A stretch of 50,606 bases of DNA. Origin: Streptomyces huasconensis (GTDB lineage Bacteria; Actinomycetota; Actinomycetes; Streptomycetales; Streptomycetaceae). Location: the NCBI GenBank assembly GCA_004010275.1, contig RBWT01000036.1, positions 1-50,606 of the forward strand, in the 5' to 3' direction. Made by a program: the position numbers and the translations under genes. This document shows positions 43,923 to 50,606 of this stretch, piece after piece (position 1 is the stretch's first letter; the number at the start of each line of letters is the position of its first letter). The notes beneath the pieces were generated by a model that was not told the DNA's origin, did no database searches, and saw only the letters and a list, made by a program, of their open reading frames with translations.

Positions 43923-46382
43923 ATGGCATTCAATCACTTACCGGCGGGCGTGCACGACGCCTTCGGACCATTGTCCATCCCGCCAGTGACACACTCGACG
44001 CCGATGGCCAAAAAATCTCCGACCGGAGGACCCTCTACGGGTGCCCCGGCACAGACGTCCCCGCAGGCCGTTCTCGACCGGCTCACCGCGGGCCCGAGCC
44101 GTGCGTCGCGCGTCACTCATACGGAGCACTTGCCCCCACGTGCGGCCCGGTATGCAGTCTGGCCCGACCGCATCCGCCCGGAGGTCATATCCGCCGTCCG
44201 GGCGGCCGGCATCGAGCACCCCTGGGCCCACCAGGCGCAGGCGGCCGAGCACGCGCTGGACGGCGAGTCCGTGGTCGTCGCGACCGGCACGGCCTCCGGA
44301 AAGTCCCTGGCCTACCTCACACCCGTCCTCTCGGCCCTCCTCGACGGCTCCGAGGCACCCAACGGGCGTGGCGCCACCGCCCTGTACCTGGCCCCCACGA
44401 AGGCCCTGGCGGCCGACCAGCGGCGCGCCGTCCGCGAGCTGGCGGCCCCGCTCGGCAACTCCGTACGAGCCGCCGTGTACGACGGCGACACCCCGGTGGA
44501 AGAACGCGAATGGGTGCGTCAGTACGCCAATTACGTGCTGACCAACCCCGACATGCTGCACCGCAGCATCCTGCCCTCCCACCCGCGCTGGTCCTCCTTC
44601 CTGCGCGCCCTGCGCTACGTGGTCATCGACGAGTGCCACACCTACCGCGGCGTCTTCGGCTCCCACGTCGCCCAGGTCCTGCGCCGTCTGCGCCGCCTGT
44701 GCGCCCGCTACGGCTCCGATCCGGTCTTCCTGCTGGCCTCGGCCACCTCCGCCGAGCCCGCGCTCTCAGCGGGAGCGGCCTGACGGGGGCTGCCGGTGGC
44801 GGGAGGTGGCCGAGACGCCTCTCCCCGTGGCGACCTCGTCTTCGCCCTCTGGGAGCCCCCGCTCACCGAGCTGCACGGCGAGAAGGGCGCGCCGGTGCGC
44901 CGCACCGCCACCGCCGAGACGGCGGACCTGCTCACCGACCTGGCCGTGCAGGGCGTCCGCTCGGTCGCCTTCGTACGCTCCCGGCGTGGCGCCGAGCTGA
45001 TCTCGGTGATCGCCCAGGAACGCCTCTCCGAGGTCGACCGCTCCCTCGCCCGCCGTGTCGCCGCCTATCGCGGCGGCTACCTCCCCGAGGAGCGCCGCGC
45101 CCTGGAGCGCGCGCTGCACTCCGGGGAACTCCTCGGCCTCGCCGCGACCACCGCCCTGGAACTCGGCGTGGACGTCTCCGGCCTGGACGCCGTCATCATC
45201 GCGGGCTATCCGGGTACGCGGGCCTCGCTCTGGCAGCAGGCGGGCCGGGCGGGTCGTTCGGGGCAGGGCGCCCTGGCGGTGCTGGTCGCGCGTGACGATC
45301 CGCTGGACACCTACCTCGTCCACCACCCGGAGGCGCTGTTCCGGCAGCCGGTGGAGTCCACCGTCCTCGACCCGGACAACCCGTACGTCCTCGCGCCCCA
45401 CCTGTGCGCGGCCGCCGCGGAACTGCCGCTGACCGACGAGGACCTCGCCCTCTTCGGTCCGGCCGCCGAGGAGCTGCTCCCGCAGCTGGAGGCCGCGAAA
45501 CTGCTGCGGCGGCGCACGAGAGCCTGGCACTGGACCCGCCGGGAGCGGGCCGCCGACCTCACGGACATCCGCGGCGAGGGCGGCACCCCAGTCCAGATCG
45601 TCGAGGAAGGCACGGGCCGGCTCCTCGGCACCGTCGACGCGTCCGCCGCGCACACGACCGTGCACGAGGGCGCGGTCCACCTCCACCAGGGCCGTACGTA
45701 TCTCGTGCGCCACCTCGACCTGGAGGACTCGGTGGCGCTGGTCGAGGAGGCCGTGCCGCCGTACTCCACGACCGCGCGCGACACCACGGCGATCTCCATC
45801 CTGGAGACGGACGTGGAGGTCCCCTGGGGCGAGGGGCGCCTCTGCTACGGCTCCGTCGAGGTGACCAATCAGGTCGTCTCCTTCCTGCGCAGAAAGCTGA
45901 TCACGGGCGAGGTCCTGGGCGAGACGAAGCTGGAGCTGCCCCCTCGTACGCTGCGTACGCGCGCCGTCTGGTGGACGGTCACCGAGGACCAGCTGGACGC
46001 CGCGCGCGTTGGTCCCGAGATCCTTGGCGGCGCCCTGCACGCCGCCGAACACGCCTCCATCGGCATGCTGCCGCTGTTCGCCACGTGCGACCGCTGGGAC
46101 ATCGGCGGTGTCTCCGTACCGCTGCATCCGGACACGCTCCTTCCCACGGTCTTCGTGTACGACGGTCATCCGGGCGGGGCGGGCTTCGCCGAGCGGGCCT
46201 TCCACACGGCGCGGGAGTGGCTGACGGCCACCCGCCAGGCGATCGCCTCCTGCGAGTGCGAGGCGGGTTGCCCCTCCTGCATCCAGTCCCCCAAGTGCGG
46301 CAACGGCAACGAGCCGCTGCACAAGCGGGGGGCGGTGCGGTTGCTTTCCGTGTTGCTGAGGGATGCGGGGGTGGGCGCCTAG
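43923..46382 (+). CDS. DEAD/DEAH helicase with DUF1998 Cys cluster (helicase/secretion neighbourhood, MrfA-like); locally corrupted
   Basis: About 819 residues. Domain 1: [12 protein letters not shown] (Q motif), [13 protein letters not shown] (Walker A), [21 protein letters not shown] (DEAH-type box) and LLASATS. Domain 2: [44 protein letters not shown]. The C-terminal DUF1998-like part has four Cys in [16 protein letters not shown], an Fe-S or zinc site as in MrfA/YprA repair helicases. A TGA at 44781 interrupts the frame, but alignment with the expected TGLPVAEV...DASPRGD indicates several compensating indels between about 44770 and 44810, so a poorly read stretch is likelier than a true stop. 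The second half is in the same frame. It is divergent from bldG; ATG 43923 has no strong ribosome site (ATG 44004 is an alternative). Helicases of this type neighbour Tad genes in actinobacteria, as here. Confidence 0.85.
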
Positions 46383-46493
46383 GGCTGCCGTGGGCGGCGG
46401 TGATCGGCCGGGTGGCGGCGGCCCGTGGGCGGCGGCGGTCGGCTGGGGGGCGGCGGTGGTCGGCCGGGCGGTGGCCGTGGCGCGGCGGTGTTG

Positions 46494-47381
46494 TCACTCC
46501 GCCGGAGGCCGCGTGTCGGTGTCCAGCAGGGCCAGGAAGGCGGCGGCCGCGGGGCGACGGCGTGAGCGGCTCCAGACGAGGCGCTCCACCCGCACGGGCC
46601 CGTTGGTGACCGGCACGGCCCGCACGCCAGGCAGTTCGGCGGCGAACGTCGAGGGAAGCAGCGCGATGCCCAGTCCGTGGCGGACCATCCGGCCCATGAA
46701 GTCGACGCCGGACACCTCGAACGCGACCTCGCGCCGCAGTCCCGCCGCCGCGAACGCCTCGTCCGACTGGGCCCGAGCCGCGCTGCCCTCGGCGAAGTCC
46801 ACGAACGTCTCTTCGACCAGTCGGCTGAGGTCCACCTCGCTCTCCGTGGCCAGCGGATGGTCAGGGGCGACCACGGCGACGTGCTGCCCGTGGGCCAGCT
46901 CCCGTTCACGCACGCCCTGCGGCCGGAATCCGGGCGGTACGCCGAGGAACGCCACATCCAGCGCGCCGTCCCTCACCTGCTCCACGAGCTGCTCGCTGGA
47001 ACCGACCCGCAGACTGATGCCCACCTGCGGGTAGCGCAGGCGGTAGCCCCGCAGCACCGCCGGGAGGTCGACGGCCGCCACGGTCGGGATCGACCCGACG
47101 GCCAACTTGCCCCGTATCTCCCCGGTGGCCGCCGCCACCTCCGCCTTGGCCCGCTCGGCCGCTTCCAGTGCCTGCCGGGCAGCGGGCAGGAACGCCTCCC
47201 CTGCAGCGGTCAACCGCACCTTGCGACTGGTCCGCTCGAACAGCCGCGCTCCCAACTCCTTCTCCAACCGCGCCACTTGGTGGCTGAGCGCCGACTGAAC
47301 GACGTGGCACCGCTCGGCGGCACGGGTGAAGTTCTCCGTCTCCGCCACCGCGAGGACGTAACGCATCTGCTGGAGGTCCAT
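46494..47381 (-). CDS. LysR-family transcriptional regulator
   Basis: 295 residues. Winged helix-turn-helix: MRYVLAVAETENFTRAAERC, VVQSALSHQVARLEKELGARL, FERTSRKVRLTAAGE. Effector-binding part with KLAVGSIPTVAAVDLPAVL, GISLRVGSSEQLVEQV and the second-lobe segment VRHGLGIALLPSTFAAEL. Members bind a small molecule and usually activate a divergent gene while repressing themselves. ATG 47381 (MDLQQMRYV) matches the usual LysR start; twelve extra residues would come from 47417. Divergent from the VOC gene at 47578, with a palindromic T-N11-A box at 47389-47403 directly before it. Confidence 0.9.
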   Translation of the reverse strand: MDLQQMRYVLAVAETENFTRAAERCHVVQSALSHQVARLEKELGARLFERTSRKVRLTAAGEAFLPAARQALEAAERAKAEVAAATGEIRGKLAVGSIPTVAAVDLPAVLRGYRLRYPQVGISLRVGSSEQLVEQVRDGALDVAFLGVPPGFRPQGVRERELAHGQHVAVVAPDHPLATESEVDLSRLVEETFVDFAEGSAARAQSDEAFAAAGLRREVAFEVSGVDFMGRMVRHGLGIALLPSTFAAELPGVRAVPVTNGPVRVERLVWSRSRRRPAAAAFLALLDTDTRPPAE

Positions 47382-47388
47382 TCGACGC

Positions 47389-47403
47389 ATCGTGAAACAC
47401 GAT
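47389..47403. promoter_or_regulatory. LysR box (ATCGTG-N3-CACGAT)
   Basis: A perfect 15-bp palindrome with the T-N11-A pattern of LysR-type binding sites, eight bases upstream of the LysR start and in the region shared with the divergent VOC gene. It probably acts as the autoregulatory site. Confidence 0.6.
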
Positions 47404-47577
47404 CGATCGAATGACAAACATGTGTTGGACCGATGGATTCGCGTTCGACGATGCTGAAGTCAGCAGCGGGCCGGGCCAGTCGGCGCCGGGCATCTGCTGC
47501 CGGAGCCTTTGCGGCCCCGGCCCCGCACACACCCACCATCGGCGCCCTCCCGCGCCCCCGACTCCACGGAGACCCTC

Positions 47578-47967
47578 ATGCGCGTGATCGCCTTCGACCA
47601 CCTCGTCCTGAACGTCACCGACATCGAGCGCTCGCTCGCCTTCTACACGGGCCCGTTGGGGCTGGACCCGGTGCGGGTGGACGAGTGGCGGGAAGGCAAG
47701 GTGCCCTTCCCGTCCGTGCGGGTGAGCCCCACCACCATCATCGACCTCGTCAAGGCTTCCGACGGGCAGCCCAAGGGCTCCAACGTGGACCACATCTGCT
47801 TGGTGGTGGAGCCTCTCGACTGGCAGCAGGTCATCGACTCCGGCGTCTTCACGGTGCTGGACGGCCCTGGCGAGCGCTTCGGCGCCCGAGGCACCGCGCT
47901 CTCGCTGTACGTGCAGGACCCGGACGGCAACACTGTGGAGCTGCGCTGGTACCCGCAGGACGCCTGA
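47578..47967 (+). CDS. VOC-family (glyoxalase/dioxygenase-like) protein
   Basis: 129 residues with the paired beta-alpha-beta-beta-beta modules of the vicinal oxygen chelate fold. First module AFDHLVLNVTDIERSLAFYT and LGLDPVRV; second NVDHICLVVEPLDWQQVI and LYVQDPDGNTVELRWY. Possible metal ligands are His8 in the first strand, His in VDHICL and Glu in NTVELRW, so a metal enzyme such as a small lyase or resistance-type protein is plausible; the substrate is unknown. ATG 47578 has GGAGACC six to eight bases upstream. Divergent from the LysR gene and likely its target; convergent with the Tad genes. Confidence 0.86.
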   Translation: MRVIAFDHLVLNVTDIERSLAFYTGPLGLDPVRVDEWREGKVPFPSVRVSPTTIIDLVKASDGQPKGSNVDHICLVVEPLDWQQVIDSGVFTVLDGPGERFGARGTALSLYVQDPDGNTVELRWYPQDA

Positions 47968-48408
47968 CGGCCCGGCCCCCGAGGCCTCTCCCACCGGGCG
48001 GCCGGGACGCCACGGGTCCGCGCGCACCGGCACATCGCTCGGCCCCGCCGTGGCATCCGCCGGCCCGGCACGGGAGTTGACTCGCACCGAGAAGGGGCCC
48101 GCAGAGGCCGAGGCCGTGACCTCGGAGATCTCGCCCCGCACAGCGCAACGCACGAGCCTCGCCCCCTGAGCCGCCGCCACCCTCTTCGCCCCCGCGCACG
48201 CCTTCGATGCCCCTGCCGCCCAATGGTCAGCCGCCGCCAGCGCCGCCAGATCAGCCGCGCCGCCCGCACGATGCCGGGCCACGACGGCCTGCCCCATCGC
48301 GAACAGCGCCCCGCAGACCACACAGAGCACCGCCATCACCACGGCCGACCAGACTGTGGCGCCTCCTCGATCCCGCCCCGGATCCCGCCACGCCACCCTG
48401 CCCCTCAT
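47968..48408 (-). CDS. TadE/TadG-like minor pilin (Rv3654c type), 3' end undetermined
   Basis: Starts at ATG 48408, overlapping the stop of the tadE gene (ATGA). N-terminal DRGGATVWSAVVMAVLCVVC has the short leader, Gly and hydrophobic helix of pseudopilins, then VARHRAGGAADLAALAAAD, a conserved TadE/G segment, and two cysteines (ACAGAKR, VRCAVRGE). Family proteins of the actinobacterial helicase/secretion neighbourhood are about 120-150 residues. Here the frame stays open far into the antisense of the VOC gene, so the end given is only the point where the convergent gene stops; a missed stop or indel is likely. Confidence 0.6.
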
Positions 48409-48892
48409 GAGCCCACCCCCGCCGTACCTTCCACCGCCGCCACCATGGCCTCTTCCGCCGAGGCCACCGTCTCCTCCGCCGAAGCCGCCGTCCGACCCGC
48501 CGAAACCACCGTCTCCTCCGCCAGAGCCACCGCCTCCGACCGCAGCCGCAGTCCGAGGCCCAGCACTCCAGGGCCCGGCTCGTCGCGACGACCTCGACCC
48601 GCACCAGGTCACCGTCGCGCCGCACGGACACACGCGCTCCGCGTGGCGCCGCCTGTCTCGCCGCCGCCACGGCCACCGCCTCCGGGTCCTGCCGCGCGGC
48701 GGCGCGGGCTCCCGCCCTGGCCGCGTCCACGCACTGGATCTGCGCGCACGCGGCCAGCAACGTCCAGACCAGCGCCATGGCGAACAGCGCCAGCGTCGGC
48801 AGCACCACGGCCGCCTCCGCCGTCACGAACCCCCCGTCTCCGTTCGGGCCTTCCCTCGCACGTCGCCTCCGGCCACGTTCAGAACGACGCAT
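48405..48892 (-). CDS. TadE-like pilus assembly protein, one base missing
   Basis: About 163 residues. After an Arg-rich leader comes GDGGFVTAEAAVVLPTLALF, the TadE signature in which the peptidase cuts near Gly and the Glu follows, then a hydrophobic helix and CVDAARAGARAAARQDPEAV. The frame breaks after ATSRALE; one additional base at about 48566 gives VLGLGLRLRSEAVALAEETV and an Ala/Glu/Ser/Val helical end (AEEAMVAAVEGTAGVGS) to the stop at 48405. ATG 48892 overlaps the end of the DUF4244 gene by 14 bp. A minor or structural component of the Tad/Flp pilus. Confidence 0.75.
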
Positions 48893-49244
48893 GGAGTGCC
48901 TTCTCCACCACGGCTTGCAGAGCGGCCCTGACCTGCCCGCTCGTCACCACCTTGTAGAGCAGCCCGGCAAACCCCACCGCCGCGATCAGCCCCATCGCGT
49001 ACTCGGACGTAACCATCCCCGCGTCCTTGCCCACCGCGCGAGTCCGCCGAAGCAGCCTCCGCGCACCGTTGTGCACCCGCATCTCAACCCCCGTCGTGTT
49101 TCCTTGCGTTGCCTCGGACTCACACCCGCAGGCCCGGGAAGCCATCGCTTCTGTCTTCATCTCTGTCTTCGTCTCTGCGTTCATCTCTGCGTTCGCGTCT
49201 GTGTTCATCTCGGTATTCGTGTCTGTGTTCGCCTCTGTGTTCAT
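48879..49244 (-). CDS. DUF4244 Flp-pilin-like protein with unusual repeat leader
   Basis: 121 residues from ATG 49244, which overlaps the tadC stop (ATGA). The C-terminal 50 residues are the DUF4244/Flp pilin core: KDAGMVTSEYAMGLIAAVGF, a hydrophobic helix, and TSGQVRAALQAVVEKAL. Glu in TSEYA is the pilin Glu+5 type residue after the cleavage site. The first 35 residues are a low-complexity series of Asn-Thr-Glu/Met/Ala units from a short tandem DNA repeat (about 49144-49244). ATG 49082 would give a normal 67-residue pilin without it; the overlap with tadC argues that the longer form is translated. Probably the major Tad pilin. Confidence 0.78.
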   Translation of the reverse strand: MNTEANTDTNTEMNTDANAEMNAETKTEMKTEAMASRACGCESEATQGNTTGVEMRVHNGARRLLRRTRAVGKDAGMVTSEYAMGLIAAVGFAGLLYKVVTSGQVRAALQAVVEKALHASF

Positions 49245-50119
49245 CCCGCCCGCAGCAGGCCCTCCGCGAGCCCGATCACCACCGGCACCACTCCGACCGC
49301 GACGAACGCCGGCAGGAAGCACAGGCCTACGGGCGCCGTCATCAGAACCCCGGCTCTGCGCGCCTTGGCCGTCGCCGCCCGGCTCCGCGCTGCTCGGGCG
49401 TCCGCGGCGAGGCGGGCCACCGGCTCCGCGGCCGGCGCCCCCGACTCGCCCGCTCGCTCCAGGAGGCGGGCCAGTGGCGCGGCGCCCGATATCTCGGCCA
49501 ACTGCCGCCACGCGTGGGCCGGTTCTCCGCCCAGCCGCACTTCCGCCGCCCCACGCGCGAGCCGCTCCCCGACCGGGCCCCGCAGCGACTCCCCGACCGC
49601 TCGGGCAGCTGCCACAGGGCTTGCCCCAGCAGCGACGCAAGCCGCCAAGAGGTCTGCTGCAAGCGGCAGTTGTCGCTCCGCTTCCGCCACCGCCTCCGCC
49701 GAGCAGTCCTCAGCGCCGGTGGACCCTTTAGGCGACGCCCGGGTGCGCTGCCGCCGCCACGCAGCAGCGGCAACCGCTCCCGCCGCGAGCCCCCAGGCCC
49801 CGCCCACCAAGGCGTAGGCCAGGCTCGCTGCCCCGCCCACCACGAACCAGGCATGCGCCCTGCCGCGCAGACCCGGCCACCGAATCCGGCGCCGGACCGC
49901 GGGCCTCTCCACGCCCAGCACCTCCGCGGCCCGCCACCGCTCCGCCCTCTCGCGTCGGGCGGCCCACACCGTCAGCACCAGCCAGAGCACAGCCGCGACA
50001 CTCCACACCACCACCCCCAGCCTGTGGACAGAACTCACAGACCCCCCAGAACCCGCAAAGCCCACAGAGCCCACAGAGCCCACAGAGCCCACAGAGCCCA
50101 AGAAACTCACAGAACTCAT
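49241..50119 (-). CDS. TadC-like (GspF/type II secretion F) membrane protein
   Basis: 292 residues. Membrane segments around VWSAVAAVLWLVLTVW, ASLAYALVGGAWGLAAG and the C-terminal APVGLCFLPAFVAVGVVPVV frame a cytoplasmic GspF domain with LPLAADLLAACVAAGASPV and GAAEVRLGGEPAHAWRQLA. Inner-membrane platform of the Tad secretion machine, with TadB as partner. ATG 50119 has GGAGGGG three bases upstream and overlaps the tadB stop. The N-terminal SVG repeats come from a 9-bp tandem repeat (50059-50094), absent from the usual family. Confidence 0.82.
   Translation of the reverse strand: MSSVSFLGSVGSVGSVGSVGFAGSGGSVSSVHRLGVVVWSVAAVLWLVLTVWAARRERAERWRAAEVLGVERPAVRRRIRWPGLRGRAHAWFVVGGAASLAYALVGGAWGLAAGAVAAAAWRRQRTRASPKGSTGAEDCSAEAVAEAERQLPLAADLLAACVAAGASPVAAARAVGESLRGPVGERLARGAAEVRLGGEPAHAWRQLAEISGAAPLARLLERAGESGAPAAEPVARLAADARAARSRAATAKARRAGVLMTAPVGLCFLPAFVAVGVVPVVIGLAEGLLRAG
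50059..50094. repeat. Four exact tandem copies of AGCCCACAG
   Basis: Inside the 5' end of tadC; nine bases each, so in frame, coding for a repeated Gly-Ser-Val near the N-terminus. A partial fifth copy follows. Confidence 0.9.
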
Positions 50120-50606
50120 CGCCCCTCCGCTCCCCGTACGACCCGCAGCGCCCACCACACCCCGGCGCCCTCCAACGCCCCGCCCGTCACCAGACAGCCG
50201 AGACCCGCTCCTGTGTGCAGCAACACCCGCAGCGGGTTCGCCCCCAGTGCGCTGCCCATCAGCAGCCCCAGCACCGGCAGGCCCGCGAGCATCACGGCGG
50301 TCGACCGCGCACCGGCCAACTGGGCTCTCAGGTCAGCCCGTTGGTCCCGCTCCACACGCAGCGCGCCTTCCAGCCGCTCAAGCCCCGCCGCGAGCCCCGC
50401 TCCACGGTCCACGGCCACACGCCAGCAGGCCGCGAGCCCCAATAAGCCCTCCGCCCCCGCTCCTGCGCCGCCTCCACCAAGGCCCCCGGCACATCCCCGC
50501 CGAACCGCGCGCAGCCAGCTCGGCACCACGCCCCGCACCGCCCGGCTCGCCCGGGACCCCGGGGAGGGTCACCTCCGGTCCCACCGTGCCCGGGCCCCCC
50601 GGAGAC
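50116..50606 (-). CDS. TadB-like (GspF) membrane protein, 5' end beyond window, one base missing
   Basis: The C-terminal part is clear: AACWRVAVDRGAGLAAGLER, DLRAQLAGARSTAVMLAGLP, GSALGANPLRVLLHTGAGLG and a final helix, the pattern of GspF-domain proteins in Tad systems. Upstream, the frame changes: the C5 run at 50454-50458 lacks one C, and correction gives CARFGGDVPGALVEAAQERG, a better TadB sequence than the uncorrected Gly-rich reading. The gene continues past the right edge. Its stop overlaps the tadC ATG. Works with TadC as the inner-membrane platform; the ATPase gene is expected just outside the window. Confidence 0.78.

Noticed and set aside
46906..48633. Long minus-strand open frame across the VOC gene
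   Set aside because: Only the section 47968-48408 resembles a protein family (TadE/G-like). The rest is antisense of VOC and out-of-frame LysR sequence.

Overview
The window is very GC-rich chromosomal DNA with strong G/C third-position bias, GTG/TTG starts and rho-independent hairpins without long T tails. The right two thirds match a conserved Streptomyces block: holB, a membrane-fused tmk, topA, hppA, an RsbW-like anti-sigma gene, bldG, a DEAD/DEAH-DUF1998 helicase and a Tad pilus locus. The BldG protein is recognisable over its full length. I therefore infer a Streptomyces chromosome, with the right part in the neighbourhood that carries bldG in S. coelicolor.

Left flank (1-9800): mostly signalling and regulation. 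It holds an OmpR-type response regulator running off the edge, a MocR regulator divergent from an alpha/beta hydrolase, a histidine kinase/NarL-type regulator pair, a short-chain dehydrogenase, a DUF985 cupin, a TetR regulator and a membrane Ser/Thr kinase with an outer ricin-like domain. Tandem repeats sit at several gene ends.

Accessory island (about 9.8-26.7 kb): a non-coding, palindrome-containing left edge leads to an HTH-NB-ARC-TPR STAND protein and a coupled small protein. Then come a caspase fused to a Ski2-like helicase (minus strand) and, divergently, a four-gene overlapping operon: a duplicated Cas4-like Fe-S nuclease, a REase-fold nuclease with zinc ribbon, a DinG/XPD-like Fe-S helicase and a pPIWI-RE Argonaute-like protein. 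A SEFIR-domain gene converges on the operon end. The island ends near a tRNA-Thr(CGU). I read it as a composite defence island: nucleic-acid sensing and cutting (pPIWI-RE, nucleases, helicases) combined with likely cell-suicide or signalling effectors (caspase, SEFIR, STAND). This is the most interesting part of the window.

Right flank (27.2-50.6 kb): tRNA-Thr, a secreted peptidase lipoprotein, holB, tmk, topA, a small membrane protein, a methyltransferase, a lipoprotein, hppA, apgA-like/bldG, the helicase, a LysR/VOC divergent pair, and the Tad genes tadB-tadC-DUF4244-tadE-tadG-like joined by overlapping stop/start codons.

Caution on quality: at least ten otherwise well-conserved genes show apparent single-base frameshifts, several of which can be placed as one missing base in a G/C run. 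The large island genes are free of them. I treat most as sequence errors rather than true pseudogenes and give spans as if corrected.
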